Source: Seminavis robusta (taxonomy: Eukaryota > Bacillariophyta > Bacillariophyceae > Naviculales > Naviculaceae). Taken from it: DNA of 29,811 bases. Under the pieces are notes generated by a model. It did no database searches. It was not told the DNA's origin and saw only the letters and a program-made list of their open reading frames with translations. Each line of letters starts with the position of its first letter. The first letter of the stretch is position 1. The DNA is taken from positions 1 to 29,811 of the forward strand of contig CAICTM010001416.1 in assembly GCA_903772945.1 (NCBI GenBank). Direction: 5' to 3'. Positions 9,082 to 18,799 of this stretch are shown here, piece by piece. A program made the translations under genes and the position numbers.

Positions 9082-11751
9082 ATGTTCACTCCAGATGATA
9101 GTCAAAGTGGCGACAAAAGCAATTCGACGCTACTTCGCAGTACTGATCGAGAGCAAGGGCAACAACATGAAGAGTCCATACCCGTACCGGTAGCGGACCC
9201 ACCCAGTTTTATTAATGTCCCAAGTCCCGAAGACATGAGCTGTGCTTCGTCGGTGACCACTCACTTCCAAGATGCTCAGCTATTTGTTCCACACATGTAT
9301 CCCTCATTACAGAATCTACACGACTCGGATGATGTAGAGAACCCTACCTTTCAGCCAGTCACACAGCAAACAAAGGCAACAACGAATCAGTCTGTTTTAC
9401 CATCTCTTGCAGAGGAATCCTCACCAGAGCCCTCAGATGGCCGTAGTAACCCACTGGCTGAAAATAGAATCACAAAGGAACAAGAAAAGGCTACCAAAAG
9501 AGAGACATCAGCTGATGTTACAACCCTAAGCAGCTTGGAGTCCAAAATCCAGCAGAAAATCCAGCAAAACACTGGACAAATTCAGGATGAAACAGATAGA
9601 GATACTGGCATAGATCCAGTGGTTCAAAAAGAACACAGTGAGGTCGAAATAACCAGGAAAATTCCCACAGAAGACGGAGAAAGTGTTCGTGTCCTTCGTT
9701 TGGGCCACAACAAAGATCCAGGAATTCTTGATGGCAGGAGAAATGCTGCCGCTTCTGCTGTGATTTCTACTGTCGACGAGGATAAAAGCACCCTACCATC
9801 ACAAACTTTCCAAGATTTTCCAGGGTCCCAAGATTTGCCAGGACCCGGGAACCAGCCACGCAACCCTGTCAGTGCGCCAGGTGCGCATGCTGTGTGCACT
9901 CCATGCGGAACCTCCTCACAACAACAAATGAATCCATCAAGTAGGGCTGAAAATTTGAATACAGCTGATGATGAAGAGGAAAAAAGAGAAGATACACTCC
10001 CACAAGCTTTGGCAGAGGCGCAACCAGTTGCTGAGGGTGACTTGCCCATTGCCACGGCTGATGGTGGCAGTAAAAGGAGATACCAAAGAAGCAATTCAAC
10101 ATTCTATCTCATGGGAGGAATATTCTGCATTCTAGTCATTAGCGCTATTGTTATTGGAGCTGTTTGTGGCACAGGGCACTGCAGTCAGAATGTGTATGCA
10201 GATGGCAGCAGTACCATTGCACCCACCACGACAAGAGATGCTGTTGATGCACCCAAAATTGAAATTGTCCTGAACAGCCTCCTCGGAAAGGACTACTTTC
10301 AAGAAGTGGAAGAGGGATATGATGATGATCTGACTGAATTTATGCTGAAGACAAGGCAGCAAGCATTCGATTGGATAGTCAATCAGGATCCCATGCAGCT
10401 AGAGTATAATTCCCCCAATTTGGTTCAGAGGTTTCTGTTGGTGCTCTTCTACCACCAAACCACGAGGCATCAACCATGGTTTGAGTGCAATCCACCATCA
10501 ACTTCTCAGGGGACCACCTCATCCAATCTCTGCTATGGGCTGGATCCTTTTGAAGGGAAACCACCATTGCACCTCTGGGGAAATCGATGGCTCTCGCAAA
10601 GCCATGAATGCCAGTGGGCTGGAATCACCTGTGAGACTGTAAAATCAAAAGAGAAACAGGTGACATGGCTACACATGTGTAAGTCTCGCAAAAGTGTTGG
10701 GATTCGTCATGTTTTAGTTGTTTCTGACACTTGATGGCAAATCTTCAGACAGGAATCAGCTTAATGGCCCTCTCCCATGGGAGATAACACTATTGCCAGA
10801 GTTGAAGCAACTACTTCTTGCTTGGAACATGCTGACTGGAGTGCTACCTCCTGAGCTACAATTCCAAGAATCCAGCCCCTTGCATTTTCTAAACTTGGCT
10901 TGGAATGAGTTTATAGGGACAATCCCTGCAAGATGGTTTGAAAACCTCAATGAACAAAGTGCCAAGCTTGCCACGCTCGGGATCTCATCAAACAGGCTGA
11001 CTGGGACGATTCCATCCGAGGTGGGGTTGTTCCCCTTGAAAGAACTGTATCTCGAAAACAATACTCTGACAGGTTCCCTACCAAGAGAACTGTTTGACCA
11101 AACTTCTTTTCAGCTTCTCAATTTGCGGAACAATGATGTGAGTTTTAAAAATCACCTTTGGATATGCCCGCACAATGTAGAGATTCTGTCCTCATCTTTA
11201 GTCTTTTCTCCAAACAGCTTACTGGAATTCTACCAAGTGAGATTGTACTGTTAACCAATTTGCAAGTCCTTAAATTGGATCATACCGGCATTGGGGGATC
11301 CTTACACTCAGAGATTGGCCTGCTGAGCCAGCTTGGATGGATTGGTGTTACATTCACCAACATGCAAGGAACCATCCCTGGAGAGTTGTATGGACTCAAG
11401 AATCTACATACTTTTGCCATCAGTAATTGCAACTTTTCTGGGACCATTAGTTCTTCACTTGGTCAGTTGACAAAGCTCTCTACGTTGCATCTAGCCAACA
11501 ACCAGTTCCATGGCAGCCTCCCCAGTGAGATTGAGGCACTGACACAGCTGGATAATTTGCTGGTGAATGGGAACAATGAGCTGACAGGCACTGTCCCTGT
11601 ATCCCTTTGCCAAAACTACTTTGCAGATGAAAAGAAGTCTCTCCGATTTGTGGCTGACTGTTTGCCCAATACACAAACAGGAGTTGCAGCAATCCAGTGC
11701 ACTTGCTGCACCAGTTGTTGTGATGAGACGGGAGTTTGTCTTGCTAGCTAG
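9082..11751 (+). CDS. LRR membrane protein with disordered N-terminus (three exons)
   Basis: Predicted exons are 9082-10678, 10749-11137 and 11218-11751, giving about 839 residues. The ATG at 9082 is preferred over the upstream in-frame TTG at 9073. Residues 1-335 are hydrophilic and rich in Gln, Ser, Glu and Pro, probably disordered. A single membrane helix lies at about 342-364 (Y-L-M-G-G-I-F-C-I-L-V-I). A cap region with paired Cys and Trp (H-E-C-Q-W-A-G-I-T-C) follows, then plant-type LRRs of the L-x-x-N-x-L-x-G-x-L/I-P form from about residue 528 to 790. The protein ends in a Cys-rich motif, C-T-C-C-T-S-C-C-D-E-T-G. There is no kinase domain. The LRRs are probably extracellular with the N-terminal tail cytosolic. 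Both splice joins restore a perfect LRR consensus (N-Q-L-N-G-P-L-P and N-N-D-L-T-G-I-L-P), strong evidence for the gene model. Such LRR proteins are candidates for recognition or adhesion; the ligand is unknown. Confidence 0.85.
10679..10748 (+). other. intron 1 of the LRR gene (70 bp)
   Basis: Begins GTAAGT and ends TTCAG. It interrupts a codon after its first base; the join gives L-H-M-Y-R-N-Q-L-N-G-P-L-P, a canonical LRR. Without splicing, the frame runs into a TGA at 10732. Confidence 0.85.
11138..11217 (+). other. intron 2 of the LRR gene (80 bp)
   Basis: Begins GTGAGT and ends AAACAG, between codons. The join gives N-N-D-L-T-G-I-L-P, again a canonical LRR. Without splicing the frame stops at about 11252. 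Confidence 0.85.
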
Positions 11752-12445
11752 CTAGCTATTCAATAATAGCCGGCCATGCTTTTCAGCTTGAAATCTGCCC
11801 AAGCTTTCAAGTTGAAAGATTTCAACACGGTCTGTGGAGTCCCTTGTATTGTTCTGCAAGCTTAATGTGGATGCGTTTAGTGGCTGTTCAACAACAACTA
11901 AACACGAAGTAGATACTAGTACTTTAAGGAGGGAGGGGGCTAAGCTAGGCAGAGCAGCCGCGTGGGTACCGGTAGCACTCGGAGAGCAGAGCACTACATG
12001 TAATCATAATCCTTCGCACCAATTTTAAAAACGGTGGGCTCTATGGCCTCTTTGGTGCACCTTGATCGATCGGCTGCATGCTGGCGGCAACAAGAAAACT
12101 TGGGGACAGAGGGAGGTGTGGTAAATACTGTTTTCTCCTCTAGCCATAAACTGAAAGAGCAAACTATAGCTTTAACCCTATAATTACTGCAACTACCTTT
12201 CCAAAGCAGTCTTCCTGGCACCGTGATGCGTTGGAGCAGAGCAAATTGAATTCACGAGAACGAACCTTGCAAAAGAAAAAGAGGTGTTTCGACTTACTTT
12301 TGCCGTTGCCACAACATAATATGCGCCGATTGGTTTCGTTGGTTACGGTACGGTAGCTATTCAAGTCCAACTCATAGTAGCCACAATAATAGAGAAGACA
12401 ATAATAATAAGGCAAATAAAGTACAGTAAATCTCAAGTCGCAGCC
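11752..12445. other. intergenic region with stem-loop after the LRR gene
   Basis: No gene is visible. A 9-bp stem (TTGAAATCT 11788-11796 with AGATTTCAA 11817-11825) encloses a second inverted repeat, CTTTCAA-G-TTGAAAG, at 11804-11818. It lies 37 bp after the LRR stop and could fold in the 3' untranslated region. The GCTAGCTAGC run sits across the stop codon. The second half holds the 5' region of the next gene. Confidence 0.45.
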
Positions 12446-13786
12446 ATGCGGACATCTGCAGTGTTGTTTGTGTATCCGTTTTTGGCTGGGTTGATTTTCG
12501 GGACCTTTCAGAAAAGCTACACTCGCATGGCATCCATAAGAGAGGATGTTGCTGCTGCCAAGACGACTACCGGAATGACCAATGCTAATGCTAATATATC
12601 CCATGCTCCAAATAATCGAACTGCAGCTCCATCTCCCAACCACAACAGCTCCTTCCAGCAGCAGCAGCAAAAGTACCGGTATACCCCCAAGGACCATTAC
12701 TGTTCCGACAAGTGCCACGACATGTTTGCCACTGTGTTGGGCTTATTGAGCCAAGAAGAAACAAACGCCAATCTGACACAAAAACTCCACAAAGCATCCG
12801 ACTGGAAGAACTGTCATTGCGACAACCGATTCTGCCAACAACCCCTGAAATTGCGACCCCCTCCCACATACAGTGTCATTGGACATTCCTTGACGTACTG
12901 TCCGTGGTCCAATCAAGCCATTGATACACTACTGCAGTTGCTCAATCGCAACCAAAACGAAACTAGTGTTTGCACACCCTCAAAGGTGGAACAGTTTTAT
13001 CCCGACAAAGCGTGGGAACGATACAATTTTGGAGATTTCTTCAAGAAAAAGGGAATTTGGGAGACGGACCAACAATGGCACCAAACACCCAAACCAGCCG
13101 GGAGTCTCATGGAGGCATTCTACAAGTACGGTACACAGCACTACAATCTGTCCAATTCAGAGGTATACAGTGCCAACAAGTACAAAATATTGGCACATGT
13201 CGTATCGGAACGAATACGCAACAACACCACCAACAACATTGCATTGCCTCCACCCAGAACACTGGTCATTCATTTGCGACTCGGAGATGTCATTGATTCC
13301 GCCGCAGACTCGGTCGCGGAGTTACTCCAAGAGCCTCCAAAGTATTATTGGCGACAACTTGCCAGTGGCAAATGCTGTGGCAAGCCGTGGGAGCGCCCGG
13401 ACGCTCCACCCCATGCCATTGCCTGGAATCAATACGTCCGACCCCTCTCGTACTATACGACGCGTTTGCTCCAATCCCCCCAACAATTGACACAATACGA
13501 CACGGTCGTACTCATGGGAGCGGCCCACAAGGGACAAGACTTGCCGTCAGACGTTTCGTCGGCACGAGGCAGTTGTCTCTACACGCAGGCACTCGAAACA
13601 TATGTGCGCACCATTTGGCCTCATGTCAACGTTCGATGGAGGTTGGCACAACCGCCCGATAGTGACATGATCTTTGCATCGCAGTCGGCGGGAGTACTGC
13701 AATCGGGAGGAGGCTACTCCATGATTCTCAAACAACTGCAAAAGCAATTTGTGGCCATGCAACAACAACAACAACAGCAGTCGTAG
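12446..13786 (+). CDS. type II membrane glycosyltransferase-like protein, possibly fucosyltransferase-like
   Basis: An intact 446-residue gene starting in good context (GCAGCCATGCG). A short cytosolic tail is followed by a signal-anchor helix (about residues 4-20), then a Ser/Asn/Gln-rich stem with N-glycosylation sites, and a luminal domain from about residue 80. The luminal part has paired Cys (C-S-D-K-C, C-H-C-D, C-P-W-S-N). Near residue 272 lies V-I-H-L-R-L-G-D-V-I, a variant of the H-x-R-R-G/x-D motif I shared by alpha-1,2, alpha-1,6 and protein O-fucosyltransferases. Near the C-terminus, D-M-I-F-A-S-Q-S-A-G followed by S-G-G-G-Y-S resembles their GDP-fucose-binding end motif. The protein ends in a Gln run (CAA/CAG repeat, 13759-13782). 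A Golgi GT-B-fold glycosyltransferase is the best reading; the exact family is uncertain. Confidence 0.6.
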   Translation: MRTSAVLFVYPFLAGLIFGTFQKSYTRMASIREDVAAAKTTTGMTNANANISHAPNNRTAAPSPNHNSSFQQQQQKYRYTPKDHYCSDKCHDMFATVLGLLSQEETNANLTQKLHKASDWKNCHCDNRFCQQPLKLRPPPTYSVIGHSLTYCPWSNQAIDTLLQLLNRNQNETSVCTPSKVEQFYPDKAWERYNFGDFFKKKGIWETDQQWHQTPKPAGSLMEAFYKYGTQHYNLSNSEVYSANKYKILAHVVSERIRNNTTNNIALPPPRTLVIHLRLGDVIDSAADSVAELLQEPPKYYWRQLASGKCCGKPWERPDAPPHAIAWNQYVRPLSYYTTRLLQSPQQLTQYDTVVLMGAAHKGQDLPSDVSSARGSCLYTQALETYVRTIWPHVNVRWRLAQPPDSDMIFASQSAGVLQSGGGYSMILKQLQKQFVAMQQQQQQQS

Positions 13787-13791
13787 TACAG

Positions 13792-13813
13792 TACAGTACA
13801 GTACTGTACTGTA
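13792..13813. repeat. 22-bp perfect palindrome after the glycosyltransferase stop
   Basis: Built of TACAG units turning into TACTG units and centred between 13802 and 13803. It starts six bases after the stop codon (TAG, 13784-13786), so the mRNA could form a tight hairpin in its 3' untranslated region. Confidence 0.85.
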
Positions 13814-13960
13814 GCATCCATGATGTTTGTGTATATCGTACAAGACAAGAATCCGACAATCTGCGAGACGAAGACGTCCGTAATATAATAGAATGCTCTG
13901 TGATGGAGCGATCGTCGTCTCCGACCGGAAGCAGTCGTGGCGAGGCTATGCAAAGGAGCT

Positions 13961-13990
13961 GACTCGACTCGACTCGACTCGACTCGACTC
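13961..13990. repeat. (GACTC)6 pentanucleotide repeat
   Basis: Six perfect copies of GACTC. Shorter pieces of the same motif on either strand recur in other intergenic regions of the window (about 9042, 14631, 18613, 19979, 20514). Confidence 0.95.
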
Positions 13991-14198
13991 AGTTGCGAGC
14001 TTATTGCATGGTGACATTTGCTGACTTGACTCTCGTACCATGGTCTATTTGCAATATCGATCGAGCTATGTTAGTACGATCGACGCGACAATCAATTAAC
14101 CCATCTAGCTAGCAATCATCTACGGTATACTTTACTAAGCAGCCTACAAGATGATACAGGCGATACAGTAGTATCGAATTCGGCCATCACTTTGTTTC

Positions 14199-14980
14199 AA
14201 GGAACGTGATGAAGATTTGCATGGAAGCACACGGAGCGCTCAATCGAATCTGCTGTACCTGTATCAGTATCGATCGATGATGATCCTCTGACTCCCGTTA
14301 CGACGACATCACGAAAGCAAGCCCTCGGTTGCTGTAGTAGTTTCGGGGCTACGGTATCTCGCTAGCTACGGTAGCTTCTCGCCAGTCCCAGCAACGTCTT
14401 TTGTTATGTTCGTAACAGGCGCGCCGGAATTGTTAGAGACCAGCCAATTGTTGTACATCGTGATGCGGCAGCCCAGAAACTCCTGCCCTAGTTGAACAGA
14501 ACTAAAACAGCGAGGGCAAACTTCGTGGCTATAACTGGTACCAGTACCAACAGGGCAAACAAAATTAGCGGGGTAGAGCAGATTCCAGGGAAACAACAAG
14601 GCTGAACCGCCTAGAGTAGAGTTTCAATTGAGTCGAGTCGAGTCCTGGAGATCTAAATGCTAGCTGGCTGCTCAGTGTACTACGGTAGCCACCAAGTTTT
14701 TTACCCACTTGCCTTCTTGACCGGGCAGGTCGCCGAGCCGAGCTGTTGGCTCTGGAACGGATCCGATGCTGAAACTTTCAGAGTCCTACTAGCTAGCTAG
14801 TAGCCAGCTGACTGGCAGCCAGCCAGCTGATAGCTCTGACTACAGCTAGCTTGCCGGAACTTCTATAGCTGGCTACCGGTACTACAAGCTACTGGCACCA
14901 GGTTCTTGTGACTGCAAAGGGGTTGACCTCCAACCCCAGACTGTTTCATGATTGGCTTGCGTTGAAATGCGACGCACTCT
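14199..14980 (+). repeat. dispersed duplication, copy A (upstream of SnoaL gene)
   Basis: This region and 17894-18575 share a collinear series of blocks in the same orientation: GAACGTGATGAAGATT, ATGGAAGCA, CACGAAAGCAAGCC, GTTCGTAACAG, AACTTCGTGGC, ACAGGGCAAACA, GATGCTGAAACTTT and GATTGGCTT. Blocks are separated by diverged stretches and small indels. No protein is supported. It may be a duplicated upstream region or an unclassified non-autonomous element. Long GCTAGC/CAGCTG-type self-complementary stretches fill 14790-14880. Confidence 0.7.
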
Positions 14981-15176
14981 TTTACGGGCACCCTTGTTTT
15001 TGGGCGGTGAAGGCCAAAATCATCTATTGGAAGCGGGACCTGGTCACCTTGCAGATCCTTTCCCTTCTTTCACCTCTCTATAGCCACTGCTAGCTACTGC
15101 TAGCTGCCCTATTTTGCTTGCTTTTTCAGTAGCCAGCTTTCCTTTAGGACCATCAAATCATTCTCCACATCTTGAA

Positions 15177-16052
15177 ATGAAGTTTCTCGTTGCTTTGCTG
15201 CACCTCGCCCTCTTGGCTGCCACTGCTCGTGCCGATGCTACCGAGCCCGACATAACCTTCAACGGCGACGTCGAGGATGCTTGCCTGACCCCTCGTGTGA
15301 TTGCCGATGCTCTCGTCCAGGCCTTGTTTGTGGAATTTGATGCCAATGCCACCGCCGCACTCTTGGCTCCCGACTACATTCAACACAACCCCGGCGTTCC
15401 CACCGGTGCGGCTCCCGTGTTGGGCTTTATCCCTGCTCTCGAAGCCAGCGGCTTGGGTATTGAGACCCACCGAACGATCGAAATGGGCAATTTGGTAGCG
15501 TATCATTCAACTTACACCAACGCCAGCTTGTTTGGAGGAGATACATTGGTCGGCTTTGACGTGTTCCGCGTCGAAGACGGGCTTGTGCAAGAGCATTGGG
15601 ACAATCTGCAAGAGTTGGCTGGACCTAACCCCGATGGAAATACGATGACCGATGGAGCAACCATGGTCAAATATCTTGGTGAAACCGAATACAACCAGTG
15701 GTTGGTCACCAGCTTTATTGAGGAGGTCTTCATGGGGGGCAACTTTAGCGCCTTGCCGTATTACATCAGTTCTGAAATGTATATTCAACACAACCCAGAC
15801 GCCGCCAATGGAATTGACGGGTTCATTGAAGCGTTCTCGGGTGCCTTGGGAAACATCACCTATGACTCCATCGAGTTCGTCGTAGCTCAAGGCAACTTTG
15901 TGTTGGTTGGCGGTGAGGGTACTGGCGGAGGCTTCCCACTTGCATTCTACGACTTGTTCCGCGTGCAAGATGAGTTCTTGGTGGAGCATTGGGATGTGAT
16001 TCAGGCCATTCCTGCTCCTGAGGACTTTGCCCACGACAATGGAAAGTGGTAA
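15177..16052 (+). CDS. secreted protein with two SnoaL-like (NTF2-fold) domains
   Basis: A 291-residue gene. The ATG at 15177 is chosen over the in-frame ATG at 15114 because it begins a textbook signal peptide (M-K-F-L-V-A-L-L-H-L-A-L-L, cleavage likely after A-R-A at residue 19). Two homologous domains follow, about residues 40-165 and 175-285. Each has a Y-I-Q-H-N-P strand, a G-F/D-V/L-F-R-V core and an E-H-W-D-x-x-Q strand. These are hallmarks of the SnoaL-like group predicted as aldol-condensation-type enzymes (COG4922-like). It probably acts outside the cell or in the secretory system; the substrate is unknown. The two-domain form is longer than the usual single domain of about 130 residues. 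Two broken partial copies lie at 16221-16431 and 19634-19830. Confidence 0.8.
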   Translation: MKFLVALLHLALLAATARADATEPDITFNGDVEDACLTPRVIADALVQALFVEFDANATAALLAPDYIQHNPGVPTGAAPVLGFIPALEASGLGIETHRTIEMGNLVAYHSTYTNASLFGGDTLVGFDVFRVEDGLVQEHWDNLQELAGPNPDGNTMTDGATMVKYLGETEYNQWLVTSFIEEVFMGGNFSALPYYISSEMYIQHNPDAANGIDGFIEAFSGALGNITYDSIEFVVAQGNFVLVGGEGTGGGFPLAFYDLFRVQDEFLVEHWDVIQAIPAPEDFAHDNGKW

Positions 16053-16220
16053 GGTAGCAAACTTTCCCTATCAGCACCCTGGATTGGGTTCATCAGACGC
16101 GATCGCGGGACTCCGTTACCTGGTTGTTAGTAGGGTGGTTTATAGCCAAGAATTGATCATGCTGGGACAAAAGATCCTCAACCCAATTTCTAATTCTATG
16201 TTCAAATTTCCACTTTTCTA

Positions 16221-16431
16221 CTGGGGAAACATCACCTATAACTCGATCCAGTTGGTTGTAGCTCAAGGCAACTTTGTGTTGTGAGGGTACTGGCGGAGGC
16301 TTCCCACTTGCATTCTACGACTTGTTCTGCATGCAAGATGAGTTCTTGGTGGAGCATTGGGATGTGATTCAGGCCATTCCTGCTCCTGAGGGCTTTGCCC
16401 ACGCCTACAAGACTGAAAGTGGTAAGGCAGC
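16221..16431 (+). pseudogene. SnoaL-like pseudogene, 3' fragment (copy 2)
   Basis: Nearly identical to the last third of the SnoaL gene (parent about 15848-16052), 170 bp after its stop and in the same orientation. It keeps the GGAAACATCACCTAT start and the segment for E-H-W-D-V-I-Q. An 8-bp deletion at about 16279 (parent GTTGGCGG missing) shifts the frame, and the end differs after GCCCACG. No start codon or signal peptide is present, so it is a dead tandem fragment. Confidence 0.88.
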
Positions 16432-16606
16432 TCCAATCATTAGAACACCTCCCTACCCTCGTCCAGGTGCACAAATTATGAGCTACGGTATTTTAAGATT
16501 AAGAAAACATACAAATGTAGCACTACTGCCTATCCTCGACAGTCGCCACCAGCATGTAGGGGCTCTGCAATAGCTCAACGAGTCGTGCTTCCAAAGTATG
16601 GTCGCA
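16432..16606. other. short spacer, nothing recognised
   Basis: Lies between the SnoaL fragment and the Ty3/gypsy remains. No coding or repeat signal is seen apart from a TACGGTA motif at about 16485. Confidence 0.4.
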
Positions 16607-17863
16607 CTAATGTTGATGGGCTCGATGTAGTTTCTTCACTGAATATGAAGAGTTCCTGATGTTTTGTTGAAACACACCACCTTGAAAGGGCCAACGCCTA
16701 AGCTGCATCTTCGGATCCATCGGACGGCTCTTGATCAGAATGTGATCACCCTTCTTGTAGTCATGGGCAATCCTTCTTCGGTTCTCTCGAGTGTTGTTCA
16801 CTTGGACCGCTGCTTCCCGTTAGACGTCCGCTTCCATATCTCTCTGGTAAACCGCCCAGTTGAGATGGTGAATACTTGGTCACTCCGTGGACATGGCATA
16901 GGCCGCCGCACTTGTCAGGTCCTTGATACTAGGATCCTCCTTGAGGTGCTTGGTTGCAATCTGGACACGAGGCATGTCTCCTAAGACCTTGTGCATTCGC
17001 CCCATAATGGCATTCGCTCTTGGATTCTTTGCAGTGATTGGTTCTGGTTAAACGAACCATGGGGTACATGTAGCATGAAAACTTCTACAGTCAAACTCGC
17101 CACCTTGATGAAAGATAACTCGACTTGGTCGTGGATATCATTGTAGCCATTCCTGAATGAGTAGATCTGCAATCATCTCACTCTTCTTGGTCGTGATTGG
17201 AATGATCTCGGGCCATCCAGTGAAAACATCGATGATCGTCAGGGTATGAAAGATTATTTCCTTGTTGTCCACCGTTGCCTTCCACGGTCTGGAAAGGTCC
17301 ACTGCCACATCCTTCCATGGCTCGGTCTCTGGATCCTTCAATGGAATCTTACCGTAACCTCGCATTCCTCGCTTACCTAGTTGACATGCATGACAGCTTC
17401 TAATGTAGGTCCGAATCTGTTCTAGCATCTTCGGCCACGTGTAATGTTGTCGTAAAGTATTGTAAAGATGGTTCACTCCGGGATGAACAAGAGTGGTGTG
17501 ATACCACTCCAGCAATCGTTGAGTCAATGCCGCCGGCACAATTATGCGGTGGTCTCCATCTACCAATGATGCGGTGGTCTCCATCTACCGCATCCGTCTC
17601 AGTGATGACCCTGTCAGGTCCGCTCTTTCTTCCGGTGTCTCACTAAGATGGTCTGGTGCTTGCTGCCTGAGGGTTTGCACCTACTTGTCCTTCTTCTGTG
17701 CTCGCCCAATTTCAGCAATGGTCAGAGGCTGATAGAATTGCCTCCATGTTCGAGGAGTCATCTCGAAAGCTTCCTCCACCAGCGCGAAAGCTTCTTCCTC
17801 GGTCATCTTCTTCTCACTTCCAGAACATGGAATCCTAGAGTCAAGTCTGCTCACCGGCCACAC
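16607..17863 (-). mobile_element. decayed Ty3/gypsy-type retrotransposon, integrase region
   Basis: Reading the minus strand from right to left: 17863-17681 reads P-L-T-I-A-E-I-x-x-A-Q, a segment typical before the integrase. 17584-17138 holds an HHCC zinc finger (H29, H34, C64, C67) with Y-H-T-T-L-V-H-P-G and C-H-A-C-Q. The integrase core begins with V-A-V-D-L-S-R-P-W and I-I-D-V-F-T-G-W-P-E-I. Frameshifts follow: 17172-16981 carries I-H-D-Q and, in another frame, N-P-R-A-N-A-I-M-G-R-M-H. 16801-16607 keeps the C-terminal D-Y-K-K-G-D-H-I-L-I domain. At least two frameshifts and a 25-bp duplication make it inactive. Reverse transcriptase and LTRs were not found, so it is an internal fragment. 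Confidence 0.85.
17544..17589. repeat. 21-bp tandem duplication (period 25) in the dead integrase
   Basis: ATGCGGTGGTCTCCATCTAC plus one C occurs at 17544-17564 and again at 17569-17589. A period of 25 bp is not a multiple of three, so this duplication breaks the integrase frame at its N-terminal end. Confidence 0.88.
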
Positions 17864-17893
17864 TAGCCTCCTGAGAGGGTTTTCGCCCTAGAC

Positions 17894-18575
17894 AGAGAAC
17901 GTGATGAAGATTCTATGGAAGCAAACCAAGCGCCCCTTCGATTCTGCTGCTGTAGTAGTGTTGAGCGGTGGTGACCATCTGGCTCAAGGTAGCGACAGCA
18001 CGAAAGCAAGCCAGGGCGCCCTCCATTTGCTGTAGCAAAATCAGGGATATCGCGCTGGCTCTTCAGTCCCAACAACGTCTTTGTCTTTGTCATGTTCGTA
18101 ACAGACGTATAGTTCAGACATAGTTTTAGAGACTAGCCCCCAATTGTAGAACGTACGTCATGGTCCACATCTCTCGTTACCGTGATGTGGCATCCTAGAA
18201 GCTGCTGCCCGAGTTGAAGACTTCGTCGAAAGTGCACAGTGACCACACTGTGCAGTCAAACTTCGTGGCATAGACCGACAGGGCAAACATAAATTGGATC
18301 ATGGAGATCCCAAGTCCAGCTACTAGTAGCCGGCCATCCACCTAACCTCTTACCCACCTACTGTAGGTCGAGGACACCGAGCTGGCACTCGTCTCGGGAG
18401 CGGATCGGATGCTGAAACTTTAGAAGTGCTAGCTAGCAGCATCCAACCCCACACATCACCAACTTTTGGAACACTTATTTACCCATAGAAACCTCCCCAC
18501 TCCAGACTCTGGCTAGCTAGACCCCCTTGTGACCTTCAGAACACCGGTCAGCGTTTGTGATTGGCTTAGTCGAAT
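17894..18575 (+). repeat. dispersed duplication, copy B (upstream of light-harvesting gene)
   Basis: Diverged direct copy of 14199-14980 (see that entry for shared blocks). It begins 31 bp after the end of the gypsy remains and ends about 225 bp before the light-harvesting start codon. No gene is visible in it. Confidence 0.7.
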
Positions 18576-18799
18576 TGCGGCCTTAGGCAAGCTATTCTAG
18601 GTGGAGTGTCTCAGTCGAGTCAGGTACGAGACGTCATTTGAAGTGAATCTTCGATTGGACGGGACTTTTTAAGTCCCGGTTGAAGCAAACGGCAAAGATA
18701 CTTCGCTTCTTTCCTCCTGGCCACGTACTAACCCTTTCTCTGAGGTCCCAACTCGAAACTATAGGTTCAGTATCACAACACAACCAACAAGTAGCAACC
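18576..18799 (+). promoter_or_regulatory. proximal upstream region of the light-harvesting gene
   Basis: Not part of the duplication. It has CAGTCGAGTCAGG at about 18612 and a CAACA-rich leader (18776-18798) before the ATG. No TATA box is clear. Confidence 0.4.

Noticed and set aside
12591..13953. Several 60-190 codon frames on both strands inside and after the glycosyltransferase gene
   Set aside because: They are shadows of the 446-residue frame or of simple repeats and show no family motifs.
15114..15176. 21-residue N-terminal extension of the SnoaL protein
   Set aside because: It would bury the signal peptide; the ATG at 15177 gives a normal secretory start.
14199..18575. LTR pair flanking the gypsy fragment
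   Set aside because: The two direct copies enclose an intact SnoaL gene as well as the gypsy remains, are strongly diverged, and neither ends cleanly in TG...CA with a target duplication that I can see.
18680..18799. 40-residue N-terminal extension of the light-harvesting protein
   Set aside because: The plastid-targeting presequence begins at 18800, and the extension has no targeting features.
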